A stretch of 64,000 bases of DNA from an uncultured Clostridia bacterium (GTDB taxonomy: Bacteria > Bacillota > Clostridia > Oscillospirales > Ruminococcaceae): assembly GCA_945829235.1 (NCBI GenBank), contig CALZUA010000011.1:1-64000 (forward strand), written 5' to 3'. Numbering within the stretch: the stretch's first letter is position 1; each line of letters opens with the position of its first letter. The notes under the pieces were generated by a model. It searched no databases. It saw only the letters and a program-made list of their open reading frames with translations, and was not told where the DNA came from. Of the stretch, positions 15,880 through 24,900 are shown piece after piece. The translations under genes were made by a program, and so were the position numbers.

Positions 15880-17190
15880 TTAATACGGGAAAATCAGCGT
15901 GTGGAAATCCTTATTTGCGGAGTTGTGGTAATAATTCTTAATCATCGTTGCTCTGAAACCAAGCGCGGAAACCTGCTTCAGCAAATCTTCATCAGACAAA
16001 TTTGTCTGAAATTCAACGATACAGTGCAGTCCCGAGTCCTCGCCCGAAATAACGGAGTTTCTGAAGATATCGAACTTTTTCATTCGTGCGAACAGCTCGC
16101 TTCGGCACTTTTTGTAGTGAACGCGCATACGGTTGATGTGCTTTTCAAAGTAACCCTCATCGATGAAACGCGCGAGGGCGTATTGCTCAAAGGTTGACAC
16201 GGGGCAGGAGCAGAAGCCGAGTTTTTCATTATATTTTTGGAGAAATTTCGGCGGAAGCACCATATAGCTTATTCGGATTGACGTAGCGAGGCTTTTGCTG
16301 AACGTGTTCATATAGATAACCTTGTCCATCACATCGATGCTGTACATCGAGGGGATTGGCTTGCCCGCGAGCCGAAACTCGCTGTCATAGTCGTCCTCGA
16401 TAATGAAGCGGTCGGGCGAGCTGCTTGCCCATTCAAGCAGTGAGTACCGTTTGCCGACCGAGGTTATAACGCCGGTCGGGAAGTGGTGCGAGGGTGAAAT
16501 GTGGATAATGTTCGCCTTAAGATTTTTCAGGCGCTCTATGTCGATGCCATCGCTCAATACGGGTATCCGCTCGCACTTTATCCCATAATTCGCGTAAATC
16601 TCGGCGATTTTCGAGTAGCCCGGCTCTTCGACAGCGAAAACGTAGTTGTTCCCGAACAGAATGTTCATCAGCATATACAGGTACTCCGAGCCTGCGCCGA
16701 TGATGATTTGCTCGGGAGCGGCGGTGATGTTGCGGAACTGCTTGAGGTGGTGGGAGATAGCGGCGCGAAGCTCGTACACGCCCTCAAAGGACGGTTTTTT
16801 TAGCAAACTGGTCTGGTTGTTTGACAATTCTTCGCGCATCAACTTAGCCCAGATTGTAAACGGAAACAGCTTGTTTTCGTCACCACTTGACTGCGAAACG
16901 GTCGATAAACGGCTTTGTTCCGCGGATTTATCGGCAATTAAATTCGTACCGAGCTTTTCCGCAAAATAACCCTTTTGTGGAACTGACCTTATGTAACCTT
17001 CTGCAATCAACTGGTTATATGCGTTTTCAACCGTGATAACGCTCACACCGAGATTTTGTGCGAAATTCCTCTTAGACGGGAGCTTTTCATCGGCTTTGAT
17101 AACGCCCGCTTCAATATCAGCCTTGATTTTCGCGTAAATCTGAACGTAAAGCGGCTCGGAGTTCGATTTGTCCAGCTCGTAGGTAATCAT
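15880..17190 (-). CDS. pdxR: MocR/PdxR-type transcription regulator of pdxST
   Basis: A 436-residue GntR-type winged helix (residues ~1-70; KIKADIEAGVIKADEKLPSKRNFAQNLGVSVITVENAYNQL region) fused to a fold-type I aminotransferase-like domain. The PLP lysine motif is NTFSKSLATSIRISY. PdxR proteins sense PLP and activate pdxST while repressing themselves. It is divergent from pdxS, and its promoter overlaps the pdxS promoter face to face, which supports this role. It is slightly shorter than typical MocR proteins (about 460-500), but all main blocks are present. Confidence 0.88.
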   Translation of the reverse strand: MITYELDKSNSEPLYVQIYAKIKADIEAGVIKADEKLPSKRNFAQNLGVSVITVENAYNQLIAEGYIRSVPQKGYFAEKLGTNLIADKSAEQSRLSTVSQSSGDENKLFPFTIWAKLMREELSNNQTSLLKKPSFEGVYELRAAISHHLKQFRNITAAPEQIIIGAGSEYLYMLMNILFGNNYVFAVEEPGYSKIAEIYANYGIKCERIPVLSDGIDIERLKNLKANIIHISPSHHFPTGVITSVGKRYSLLEWASSSPDRFIIEDDYDSEFRLAGKPIPSMYSIDVMDKVIYMNTFSKSLATSIRISYMVLPPKFLQKYNEKLGFCSCPVSTFEQYALARFIDEGYFEKHINRMRVHYKKCRSELFARMKKFDIFRNSVISGEDSGLHCIVEFQTNLSDEDLLKQVSALGFRATMIKNYYHNSANKDFHTLIFPY

Positions 17191-17234
17191 ATTATCAACC
17201 TTTCTGGTATTATAAAAATAGTCTGTTTTGATTA

Positions 17235-17263
17235 TTGAAATATAACCACAATATGATTATACT
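17235..17263 (+). promoter_or_regulatory. pdxST promoter
   Basis: TTGAAA (17235-17240), 17 bases and TATACT (17258-17263). Its -10 overlaps the -10 of the opposing pdxR promoter. Confidence 0.7.
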
Positions 17264-17284
17264 TTAAATGTACGCAAAAGTCAA
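17256..17284 (-). promoter_or_regulatory. pdxR promoter, overlapping the pdxST promoter
   Basis: On the minus strand TTGACT (17279-17284), 17 bases, TATAAT (17256-17261). The two opposing -10 boxes share 17258-17261, so the two transcripts cannot start together. Transcription from this promoter crosses the pdxST promoter region. Confidence 0.65.
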
Positions 17285-17314
17285 CAATTTTTTAATATAT
17301 CGGAGGAAAATAAA

Positions 17315-18190
17315 ATGAGCGAAAATCGTTATCAGCTGAACAAGGAGCTTGCGCAGATGCTCAAGGGCGGCGTAATTATGGACGTAACCACACCCGAGCA
17401 GGCGAAAATTGCCGAAGCGGCGGGAGCTTGCGCGGTTATGGCGCTGGAGAGAATCCCCGCGGACATTCGCGCGGCAGGCGGCGTTTCGAGAATGAGCGAC
17501 CCCGCGATGATTAGAGGCATTCAGGAGGCTGTCAGCATTCCTGTAATGGCGAAGTGCAGAATCGGTCATTTTGCCGAGGCGCAGATTTTGCAGGCAATCG
17601 AAATCGACTACATCGACGAGAGCGAGGTTCTTTCGCCCGCTGATGATGTTTATCACATTAACAAAAACGAGTTCAAGGTACCGTTTGTATGTGGTGCAAA
17701 AAATCTCGGCGAAGCGCTCCGCAGAATATCCGAGGGTGCGTCGATGATTAGAACTAAGGGCGAGCCCGGTACCGGCGATGTAATTCAGGCTGTTCGTCAC
17801 ATGAGAATGATTCAGAGTGAAATCGCTCAGCTTGCTTCACGCCGTGAGGACGAGCTGTTTGAAGAGGCAAAGCGCCTTCAGGTTTCCTACGACCTCGTTA
17901 AATTTGTTCACGACAACAAGAAGCTGCCCGTAGTAAACTTTGCGGCAGGCGGCGTGGCAACCCCCGCGGACGCGGCTCTTATGATGCAACTTGGTGCTGA
18001 GGGCGTGTTTGTTGGTTCTGGCATCTTCAAGTCCGGCAACCCCGAAAAGCGCGCGCAGGCTATTGTTAAAGCGGTAACGAATTACGATAAGCCTGAAATG
18101 CTTGCAGAGCTTTCTGCAAATCTCGGCGAAGCGATGGTTGGCATAAACGAGCAGGAAATCGCGTTGCTGATGGCAGAAAGAGGAAAGTAA
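17315..18190 (+). CDS. pdxS: Pyridoxal 5'-phosphate synthase subunit PdxS
   Basis: 291-residue (beta/alpha)8 synthase that forms PLP from ribose 5-phosphate, glyceraldehyde 3-phosphate and ammonia supplied by PdxT. Characteristic blocks are [40 protein letters not shown], and [10 protein letters not shown] carrying a catalytic lysine. Phosphate-binding loops GEPGTGD and [14 protein letters not shown] are also present. The length is normal. It starts at ATG 17315 after CGGAGG. Its stop codon overlaps the pdxT start (TAATG), so translation is coupled and the two subunits are made together. Confidence 0.97.
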   Translation: MSENRYQLNKELAQMLKGGVIMDVTTPEQAKIAEAAGACAVMALERIPADIRAAGGVSRMSDPAMIRGIQEAVSIPVMAKCRIGHFAEAQILQAIEIDYIDESEVLSPADDVYHINKNEFKVPFVCGAKNLGEALRRISEGASMIRTKGEPGTGDVIQAVRHMRMIQSEIAQLASRREDELFEEAKRLQVSYDLVKFVHDNKKLPVVNFAAGGVATPADAALMMQLGAEGVFVGSGIFKSGNPEKRAQAIVKAVTNYDKPEMLAELSANLGEAMVGINEQEIALLMAERGK

Positions 18191-18747
18191 TGGTTGCGAT
18201 TTTAGCCGTACAGGGCGCTTTTATCGAGCACGCGCACGCTCTTGAAAAGCTTGGCGTTGAGTACAAATATCTGCGCAACAAAGCGGATATAACGCCGGAT
18301 ATTGACAGGCTGATTTTGCCGGGCGGTGAGAGCACAACGCAGAGAAAGCTCTTGAAGGAGCTGGAAATGCTGGAGCCGCTGAAAGCGATGGTTGAGGGCG
18401 GTGCGCCTGTTATGGGAACCTGCGCGGGGTTGATTTTGCTTGCGGAGAAAATTTCGAGCGGTGAAGAAACGGTGTTCGGAACTTTGCCGATTGAGGTGTG
18501 CCGAAACGCTTACGGACGCCAGCTCGGAAGCTTTTCCACTGTGCAGAACATCGGCGAGGTCGCGGATTTCCCGATGCGGTTTATTCGCGCACCGTTTGTG
18601 GAAAAGGTGTTGAGCGACGAGGTTGAGGTGCTCAACGTCACCGACGGCAGAATAACGGCGGTTCGTTACAAGAAACAGCTTGGTTTCGCGTTCCACCCCG
18701 AGCTTACCGAGGACTTGCGCTTGCACAAAATGTTCCTAGATTTATAA
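18190..18747 (+). CDS. pdxT: Pyridoxal 5'-phosphate synthase glutaminase PdxT
   Basis: 185-residue class I glutamine amidotransferase that hydrolyses glutamine and channels ammonia to PdxS. The catalytic Cys lies in MGTCAGLILL (about residue 79), with the His/Glu pair in FHPEL near residue 168. LPGGEST (~40-46) is the usual substrate-loop motif. The start overlaps the pdxS stop. A shared bidirectional terminator separates it from convergent mntP. Confidence 0.96.
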   Translation: MVAILAVQGAFIEHAHALEKLGVEYKYLRNKADITPDIDRLILPGGESTTQRKLLKELEMLEPLKAMVEGGAPVMGTCAGLILLAEKISSGEETVFGTLPIEVCRNAYGRQLGSFSTVQNIGEVADFPMRFIRAPFVEKVLSDEVEVLNVTDGRITAVRYKKQLGFAFHPELTEDLRLHKMFLDL

Positions 18748-18752
18748 AAAAT

Positions 18753-18780
18753 TCCGCGCGGGTAAAAGTACCTGCGCGGA
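18753..18780. terminator. Bidirectional terminator between pdxT and mntP
   Basis: TCCGCGC-GGGTA and TACC-GCGCGGA arms around an AAAG loop. The plus side has TTTGTTTATTT and the minus side an A-run complement, so it can serve both convergent genes. Confidence 0.75.
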
Positions 18781-18785
18781 TTTGT

Positions 18786-19352
18786 TTATTTACCGAAAAC
18801 GCCGAGTCCCTCGAGCAGAATTTTAATGCCGAGGAGAATTAGGATAATGCCGCCGACGATTTCAGCTTTTGACTTGTATTTTGTACCGAAAAGGCTGCCG
18901 ATTTTGACGCCCGCCGCCGAGAACAGAAAAGTGACAACGCCGATAAAAAGTATCGCGGGAACGATTGCCACATCGAGAAACGCGAAGGTAACTCCGACAG
19001 CAAGCGCGTCAATGCTTGTTGCAATCGCGAGGAGAAGCATTGTCTTGAATTTCATTGACGAATCGGATTTTTCCTCGTCCTTGCCGAGCGCCTCTTTAAT
19101 CATATTTCCGCCGATGATTAACAGTAACGCGAACGCAATCCAGTGCGAGAAGTTCGACACGAAATCGGAGAAACCTCTTCCGAGGAAATAGCCGATAAGC
19201 GGCATAAGCGCCTGAAAACCGCCGAACCACGCGCCCGCGATAAGCATATGTTTCCACTTGATTTTGCCGAGGGAAAGTCCCTTGCAGATTGACACGGCGA
19301 ACGCGTCCATCGACAGCCCGACCGCCAGAATAAAAAGTTCGATAATGCTCAT
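18786..19352 (-). CDS. mntP: Manganese exporter MntP
   Basis: 188-residue inner-membrane protein with six predicted helices and the repeated signatures [17 protein letters not shown] (residues ~11-27) and [15 protein letters not shown] (~111-125). Their aspartates are the proposed Mn2+ ligands. It exports excess manganese. A yybP-ykoY-type leader immediately upstream fits the known Mn2+ control of mntP genes. The start is ATG 19352 after GAAAGGACG. Confidence 0.95.
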   Translation of the reverse strand: MSIIELFILAVGLSMDAFAVSICKGLSLGKIKWKHMLIAGAWFGGFQALMPLIGYFLGRGFSDFVSNFSHWIAFALLLIIGGNMIKEALGKDEEKSDSSMKFKTMLLLAIATSIDALAVGVTFAFLDVAIVPAILFIGVVTFLFSAAGVKIGSLFGTKYKSKAEIVGGIILILLGIKILLEGLGVFGK

Positions 19353-19370
19353 ATTTATCCGTCCTTTCGT

Positions 19371-19520
19371 TGTCTGCGGATAAAAAAAGACCCGCAGACA
19401 GTTTTACACCGTCTGTGAGTCTTGTCGTTAAAGCAAATTGCTCGTAAGCATTACCGGGCGTTACGCCATTATGTCGATAAGTGCCGCGGATATCCCGCCG
19501 ACTACTCCCCCATAGAGATT
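19371..19520 (-). promoter_or_regulatory. yybP-ykoY-type manganese riboswitch with terminator
   Basis: The mntP leader starts near 19520. On the minus strand it contains the GGGGGAGTAG motif and GC-rich helices typical of the Mn2+-sensing yybP-ykoY aptamer. An attenuator hairpin of AGAC...GTCT type follows (plus coordinates 19388-19423) with a run of U. By family knowledge, Mn2+ binding would favour read-through into mntP. I identified it from motif plus gene context, not by a covariance search. Confidence 0.75.
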
Positions 19521-19526
19521 GCTTAT

Positions 19527-19555
19527 ATTTTACCACAAAGCGGGGGATTTGTCAA
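19527..19555 (-). promoter_or_regulatory. mntP promoter
   Basis: On the minus strand TTGACA (19550-19555), 17 bases, TAAAAT (19527-19532), just ahead of the riboswitch. Confidence 0.7.
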
Positions 19556-19580
19556 GCGGTTTGGCGAATTTTGTTGAAAT

Positions 19581-21827
19581 TTATCGCGCGACAATCCGGT
19601 AGTTGCTCTTTGAGGTGAGGACATAAGCGAGAATGTAAATCGCGGAGTAAAGCGCGAAGCAAATAACCGCAACCAGCGCAAGGAAACCAACGTCCATCTG
19701 CCCGAACAACTTCAGCAGTTTTACAATCAGCGGGAACGAAAACGCGATGTGAACACCTGCGGCGAGAAGGGGAGTGAAGAAGAGCGTGAGCACCTGCGAG
19801 TTGATAGACGAGCGGATTTCGGCTTTTGTCATACCGACTTTCTGGAGAATTTCAAACCGTGACTTGTCCTCGAATCCCTCGGTGACCTGCTTGTAGTACA
19901 TAATCAGCACCGCCGCCAGCACAAACACGATACAGAACAGCACGCCGAGGAAGAACAGCCCGCTGTACATCGCGTTAACTTCGCTTCTGTAGTAGCAAAC
20001 CGAATTGTAGGTCTTACGGGTATCTTCAAGATAGAGCTTTCCGTCAATTTCATCAACATTGTGTTCGTCAATGAAATCGTATGTTCCGGCGGAAATCGTG
20101 TCAATAACCGTTTTCATAACATCGTCACTACAATCAAAGTTTGTGCCGAAATAATAGAACATAACAGGTTCGTTCGCGTAGTACACTTTTGTGTCCGGTT
20201 CAAACTCGTTCATATCAATCTCATCGAGGGAGCTGAATGTTCGATGACCAACTCTGTAATATGTGTGCTTGTTTTCCAACTTCCGCTGATATTGCGTGTC
20301 AAAGTCCTCATCATTGATAAACGCATAGCGGTAATGGAAATTGTTAACATCGGCATAAGAAAGCTCGTTCAGATGTTCTCCGTCCGTAACAACAAAGTCG
20401 TCAACCGTCCCGACTCCCTTGAGATAATCATACTTGTTCCATTTTCTTACTACAGTTTCACCGTTTTCAAACTTGATTTCCGAGGTTTGAGGTTCACCTA
20501 GAACGGTAACAACATCATAGGTTTCGTCCTTTGGCTCGCTTGGCAGTTTCAAAATCAGCGCCTCGCCTTTATTAACAGCGAGATTTTTCCCCATAACCGC
20601 ATTATAATCGGAAATCGGAATGAGATGAAAATATGTTGTCGGGAGCGATTGGTAAAGCTGATTAACTTCTTCATCTGTCATTCCTTCGGTATCTTCAACG
20701 GTCAACAGCTTTTTGTCGCGATAAACCATTTCTTGACTGAAAAGATAGCGATATTTCACGAAATCATGCGGGTTTGCGTTATATTCAAGCGCGGTTTCGT
20801 TTATAGTCTTTTCAACCTCGTCAACAATCTCTTGTTTATCGGAAACCAACTGAAATGTCAAATCCCTCGGATACATCTTCCGCAAAATCTGCGCCGAGCC
20901 GAAATAAAGCCCCGATGTTGAGATAATGGTAAACAGCGCCATACACGCGAGAACGCAGATTGAAGCAAGTCCCGCGCCGTTTCGTTTCATACGGAAAGAC
21001 ATCTGCGAGGTGGAAACGAAGTGGTTTGTTTTGTAGTAATACTTTTTGTTCTTTTTGAGCAGCTTGCACACGACAACGCTCCCCGAGATGAACAGCAGAT
21101 AAGTTGCCGCGATAACCAGCACAACCGCGCCAAAAAACGCGAGAATAGCGTAAATGGGACTTTTGACGATATTCGCGAGAACGTACCCCGCAATCAGCAA
21201 AACCGCGCCGATAACAGCCACGGCGATGTTGGCTTTCGGCGGTCTTTCGCCGGATTTCGCGGAGGTGAAGAGCTTAATCGGGCTTGTGTAGCTGACCTGA
21301 TGCACACCTTTCAGCAAAATCAGCGCGAACAGCATCGCATAAATCACAACTTCCTGCCCGACAACCGCCCAGTCAACGTAAAACTCCAGCGAGTTTTTCC
21401 CGCCGAGCATATTTATCAGCAGAATTTCCACAAACTTTGAGAAAAACACGCCGAGCGAAATGCCGACAATCAGCGTGATGATGAGGATAAAAAGGTTCTC
21501 GAACACGAGGACAAGCGAAATGTTGTTCTTGCCCATTCCGAGGATATTGTAGAGTCCGAACTCGTTTTTGCGGCGTTTTAGGAGAAACGAGTTTGTGTAG
21601 AACAGGAAAATCGCGGAGAACGCGGCGAGGATTATCCAGCCGAGCCTCAGCACAACGCTGACCATCGTGCCGCCGGGCTGAGCGTATACGAAACTGCTGT
21701 TTGCGAGGAACGCGGTTATGTAGAAAACCATCATCATACCGACGCACGCGAACAAAAACGGCAGATAGAAGCGAAAATTTTTCTTTATTCCCGAGAGGGC
21801 AAGCCGTGGGTAGATGAATTTGTTCAT
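19581..21827 (-). CDS. BceB-like ABC transporter permease
   Basis: 748-residue permease of the FtsX/MacB-related BceB type, which detaches bacitracin-like or lantibiotic peptides from the membrane and signals to its kinase. There is one N-terminal helix (17-39), then a helix group to ~320, and a large extracellular domain (~320-630) between a helix near 290 and the last three helices (~640-740). The domain and total length exceed the usual ~650 residues. It overlaps bceA by 4 bp (ATGA). The substrate cannot be predicted from sequence alone. Confidence 0.9.
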   Translation of the reverse strand: MNKFIYPRLALSGIKKNFRFYLPFLFACVGMMMVFYITAFLANSSFVYAQPGGTMVSVVLRLGWIILAAFSAIFLFYTNSFLLKRRKNEFGLYNILGMGKNNISLVLVFENLFILIITLIVGISLGVFFSKFVEILLINMLGGKNSLEFYVDWAVVGQEVVIYAMLFALILLKGVHQVSYTSPIKLFTSAKSGERPPKANIAVAVIGAVLLIAGYVLANIVKSPIYAILAFFGAVVLVIAATYLLFISGSVVVCKLLKKNKKYYYKTNHFVSTSQMSFRMKRNGAGLASICVLACMALFTIISTSGLYFGSAQILRKMYPRDLTFQLVSDKQEIVDEVEKTINETALEYNANPHDFVKYRYLFSQEMVYRDKKLLTVEDTEGMTDEEVNQLYQSLPTTYFHLIPISDYNAVMGKNLAVNKGEALILKLPSEPKDETYDVVTVLGEPQTSEIKFENGETVVRKWNKYDYLKGVGTVDDFVVTDGEHLNELSYADVNNFHYRYAFINDEDFDTQYQRKLENKHTYYRVGHRTFSSLDEIDMNEFEPDTKVYYANEPVMFYYFGTNFDCSDDVMKTVIDTISAGTYDFIDEHNVDEIDGKLYLEDTRKTYNSVCYYRSEVNAMYSGLFFLGVLFCIVFVLAAVLIMYYKQVTEGFEDKSRFEILQKVGMTKAEIRSSINSQVLTLFFTPLLAAGVHIAFSFPLIVKLLKLFGQMDVGFLALVAVICFALYSAIYILAYVLTSKSNYRIVAR

Positions 21828-22585
21828 AGTCCACCTCCGCTTGCGATAACGGTGAGCGTATCGGTGATTTTCTTGTACAGCTCCTCGTCGGTGCTTTCAC
21901 CGCGGTAAAGCTGGTGATAAATCTCACCGTCCTTGATGAACAGCACGCGTTTGGCGCGGCTAGCCGCTTTAACGGAGTGCGTGACCATAAGGATAGTCTG
22001 CCCGTCCGAGTTGAACTTCGCGAAAAGCGACAAAAGCTCATCGGAGGACTTGCTGTCGAGAGCGCCCGTAGGCTCGTCCGCGAGCAGGATTTTCGGCTCG
22101 GTTATCATCGCGCGCGCCGCGGCGGTGCGTTGTTTCTGACCGCCGGAGATTTCATACGGGTACTTGTCGAGAAGCTCGGTGATACCGAGATTTTCGGCGG
22201 TCGGCGTGAGCTTTTTCATCATCGTGTCGTGCGGCATTCCCATTAAAACGAGCGGGAGCAGGACGTTATCGCAGACGGTGAAATTATCGAGCAGATTGAA
22301 TTCCTGAAAAACGAAGCCGAGGTTGTCGCGGCGGAATTTCGCGATATTTTTCTCCTTGATTGCGGTGATGTCGGTGCCGTCGAGAAGAACATCGCCGGTA
22401 GTCGGCTTGTCAAGCGCCGCGAGGATATTGAGAAGCGTGGTTTTTCCCGAGCCGCTCTCGCCCATAATCGCGATATATTCGCCCTTTTCCACGGTAAACG
22501 AAACGTTTGAAAGCGCGGTGACGTGGTTATTTCCGAGGCGCTGTGAGTACACCTTTTTCACATTCCGAACTTCGAGTATAGCCAT
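21824..22585 (-). CDS. BceA-like ABC transporter ATP-binding protein
   Basis: 253-residue ATPase of the MacB/LolD-like class. Walker A is GESGSGKTT (~39-47), the Q-loop is in FVFQEFNLLDNF, the signature ISGGQKQR, Walker B ILLADEPTGALD, and the switch His in MVTHS. It pairs with the BceB-like permease, whose start it overlaps, and lies downstream of the kinase gene. All catalytic motifs are intact. Confidence 0.95.
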   Translation of the reverse strand: MAILEVRNVKKVYSQRLGNNHVTALSNVSFTVEKGEYIAIMGESGSGKTTLLNILAALDKPTTGDVLLDGTDITAIKEKNIAKFRRDNLGFVFQEFNLLDNFTVCDNVLLPLVLMGMPHDTMMKKLTPTAENLGITELLDKYPYEISGGQKQRTAAARAMITEPKILLADEPTGALDSKSSDELLSLFAKFNSDGQTILMVTHSVKAASRAKRVLFIKDGEIYHQLYRGESTDEELYKKITDTLTVIASGGGL

Positions 22586-22673
22586 AAAATTACCTCCTTT
22601 TTTTACAATTATACCCGAAACCGCGATTTTGCGCCATAGATTTACCTTACATTTTCCTTACAAAAATGTAAGG

Positions 22674-23648
22674 TTACTCATAATTGATTTTCTCCCGCGT
22701 CAAATCAATCCTGATAACCGTCCCGTTTTTATCGCTCTCAGCGGTGATTTTGTGGCCGAGCTTCCGGCAGATTTTATCGCAGAGATACAGCCCGATACCG
22801 CTTGCTTTTTCATCAATTCTGCCGTTGAGCCCCGTGTAGCCCTTCTCGAAAATCCGTGGCAAATCCTCGGGAGAAACGCCGATTCCCGTGTCCTTAACGC
22901 AGAGGGTTTGCGGTTCTTCAAAGTAAATCTCGATACCGCCGAAATTTGTGTATTTGACAGCGTTTGAGATGACCTGCCCGACAACAAACCCGAGCCATTT
23001 CTCATCGGAAACGACGTTTTTCCCCGACGGCTTAAAATCAAGCGTGAGCTTTTTCCTGATAAACTGCGAGGAGAATTTCCTGATTTCACCGCGCACCAGC
23101 TCGTCCGCCGAGATTTCCCGAATAACAAAATCCGTGCTCTCCGAGGTGAGCCGCGCGTAGCACATCGCCATTTGCGTGTACTCCTCAATTCTGCGGATTT
23201 GCTCGGAAAGCTCGTTTACATCGCACTCACTCTGCAAAATGAGCCGTGCGGCGGCGATAGGCGTTTTAATCTGGTGCGCCCAGACGGTGTAGTAATCGGA
23301 TAAATCCGCGAGTTTTTGCTCGGTGCTTTTCTTGATGACGGTTTTTTCATCGAACAGAATCTCGAGCATTTCGGCGTATTCTTTCTCGATAAAATTAGCG
23401 GCGGGGGGAAGATTTTCGGTGGTGAGGGTAATTTCACGAGTGCATTGACGGAGTTTTTTCACCTTTCTTGCAAACAGTATAAAATCAACGATAAATGCGA
23501 TGAAAACGAGGGAAAAGGAGATTGCGGCGGCGTACAGCACGGCGGCTGTCGGGAGCGAATAACCCGAGAAAACTGCCGCAAAAACCCCGCTGCAAACCGC
23601 CAGAATTATCACAAAAACCGCGCGTGATTTAAGATAATTAAGTACCAT
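22674..23648 (-). CDS. BceS-like intramembrane-sensing histidine kinase
   Basis: 324 residues with two N-terminal membrane helices (~11-56) and almost no extracellular loop. This is the hallmark of kinases that sense through their transporter. The phosphoacceptor His is in YTVWAHQIKTPIAAARL (~122-138). The ATP-binding domain has NAVKYT (N box), DTGIGVSPEDLPRIFEKGY (G1/F) and GIGLYLC (G2). It lies 3 bp after the response regulator gene. Confidence 0.93.
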   Translation of the reverse strand: MVLNYLKSRAVFVIILAVCSGVFAAVFSGYSLPTAAVLYAAAISFSLVFIAFIVDFILFARKVKKLRQCTREITLTTENLPPAANFIEKEYAEMLEILFDEKTVIKKSTEQKLADLSDYYTVWAHQIKTPIAAARLILQSECDVNELSEQIRRIEEYTQMAMCYARLTSESTDFVIREISADELVRGEIRKFSSQFIRKKLTLDFKPSGKNVVSDEKWLGFVVGQVISNAVKYTNFGGIEIYFEEPQTLCVKDTGIGVSPEDLPRIFEKGYTGLNGRIDEKASGIGLYLCDKICRKLGHKITAESDKNGTVIRIDLTREKINYE

Positions 23649-23651
23649 AAC

Positions 23652-24323
23652 TTACTCCAAAATGTAACCCATTCCCGCTTTTGTGGAAATGAAATTTGTA
23701 AGGCCGTGATTTTCGATTTTCTTGCGCAGGCGCGAAACGTTGACGGTGAGCGTGTTGTCGTCAACGTAGCAGTCGGTTTCCCAGAGCTTTCGCATAAGCT
23801 CCTCGCGGCTTACGATTTTACCGCGGTTTTGCATAAGCGTGAGCAAAATCCGAAACTCGTTTTTGGTAAGCTCGATTTTTTCGCCCGCGACAACAAGCGA
23901 AGCTTCGGCGATATTAAGCGCCGCGCCGCCGCACTCGATGATTTCGTTTGGCGCGGAAAAGTCGTAGCACCGCCGCAAAATCGCGTTGATTTTCGCCATA
24001 AGCACGGACAAATCAAACGGCTTTGCGATAAAATCATCGCCGCCCATATTCATCGCGAGCACGATATTCATATTGTCCGACGCGGACGACAGGAAAACAA
24101 TCGGCGCTTTTGAGTTTTTGCGGATTTGCTCGCACCAGTAAAAGCCGTTGTGAAAGGGAAGTCCGATGTCGAGAAGCGTGAGGTGCGGCGAAAAGCGCTC
24201 GTATTCCGCGGCAATTTCCCGAAAATTCTCGGCAATTCTGACGAGAAAACCCCACCCGTCAAGGTGCTTTTTCACGGCATTTGCGATTGCACTGTCGTCC
24301 TCGACAATAAAAATTTTGTACAT
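23652..24323 (-). CDS. BceR-like response regulator
   Basis: 223-residue OmpR-type regulator. The receiver domain (1-~115) has acidic pocket EDD (9-11), phosphoacceptor Asp in LTLLDIGLPFHNG and Lys in AKPFD. A winged-helix domain (~125-223) includes LTKNEFRILLTLMQN and DNTLTVNVSRLRKKI. The start is set at ATG 24323, after AGGTG and downstream of the promoter at 24355-24383. A longer reading frame would run through that promoter. It heads a bceRSAB operon. Confidence 0.94.
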   Translation of the reverse strand: MYKIFIVEDDSAIANAVKKHLDGWGFLVRIAENFREIAAEYERFSPHLTLLDIGLPFHNGFYWCEQIRKNSKAPIVFLSSASDNMNIVLAMNMGGDDFIAKPFDLSVLMAKINAILRRCYDFSAPNEIIECGGAALNIAEASLVVAGEKIELTKNEFRILLTLMQNRGKIVSREELMRKLWETDCYVDDNTLTVNVSRLRKKIENHGLTNFISTKAGMGYILE

Positions 24324-24354
24324 AATTTCACCTGCTTTTGAGTTTCTGTAAATC

Positions 24355-24383
24355 ATTCTAACATATTTTTTCAAGAATTGCAA
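24355..24383 (-). promoter_or_regulatory. Promoter of the bceRSAB-like operon
   Basis: On the minus strand TTGCAA (24378-24383), 17 bases, TAGAAT (24355-24360). It is divergent from the promoter at 24387-24415, and the two -35 regions nearly touch, so one regulator could bind between them. Confidence 0.6.
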
Positions 24384-24386
24384 GAG

Positions 24387-24415
24387 TTGACAAATTTTTC
24401 TGATTATGATAGAAT
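24387..24415 (+). promoter_or_regulatory. Promoter of the C39-like gene
   Basis: TTGACA (24387-24392), 17 bases and TAGAAT (24410-24415), leading to ATG 24438 with a GAGGT ribosome site. Confidence 0.65.
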
Positions 24416-24437
24416 AATAAAAAAAACCGAGGTAAAA

Positions 24438-24794
24438 ATGAAGATAAAATATATCCACGAGCCAACCGACTTGCAGTGCGGACAAGCGGTTCTGGCAATG
24501 CTTATCGGCACGACAGCCGAGCAAATCTGCTCACTTCTCCACAACGAGCGCGAAACAAATCTTCGCGAAATGCAAAGCGTTCTCACCGAACACGGCATAA
24601 AATTCTCCCGTGAACGCAGGCAGGCTTTTTCCAAAGCGGATTTGCCGAAAATCGCGCTGTTGAGCCTTGAAACGCCGCGCTGTTGGCACTGGTCGCTGTA
24701 CGCGGACGGTGTTTTCTATGACCCCGAGCACGGCGTTCTCGATGACTTTCCGCAGTGTGAAAGAAAATATTTTTGGGAAATTTTATCAAATTAG
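24438..24794 (+). CDS. Small C39-like (papain-fold) cysteine peptidase-like protein
   Basis: A 118-residue protein consisting of one C39-like domain. The candidate catalytic residues are Cys in DLQCGQAVLAML (~14), His in CWHWSLYADG (~84) and Asp in VFYDPEHGV (~94). C39 domains normally cut double-glycine leaders of bacteriocins while fused to ABC exporters; here the domain stands alone, without signal peptide or membrane segment. It is divergent from the bceRSAB-like operon. It could process a peptide or be a diverged non-peptidase relative. No bacteriocin precursor is evident nearby. Confidence 0.7.
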   Translation: MKIKYIHEPTDLQCGQAVLAMLIGTTAEQICSLLHNERETNLREMQSVLTEHGIKFSRERRQAFSKADLPKIALLSLETPRCWHWSLYADGVFYDPEHGVLDDFPQCERKYFWEILSN

Positions 24795-24826
24795 TCGGTT
24801 TAAAGCAAAAATGTGCTAAATTATAC

Positions 24827-24855
24827 TTGACAGACAGCGCGAAATGTTTTATAAT
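24827..24855 (+). promoter_or_regulatory. trpB promoter
   Basis: TTGACA (24827-24832), 17 bases, TATAAT (24850-24855). It lies inside the upstream in-frame extension of the gene, which supports starting translation at 24901. Confidence 0.75.
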
Positions 24856-24900
24856 AAAAATGCACGACTATCGCGCAAACTGTTGAAAGGAAAAACGAAA

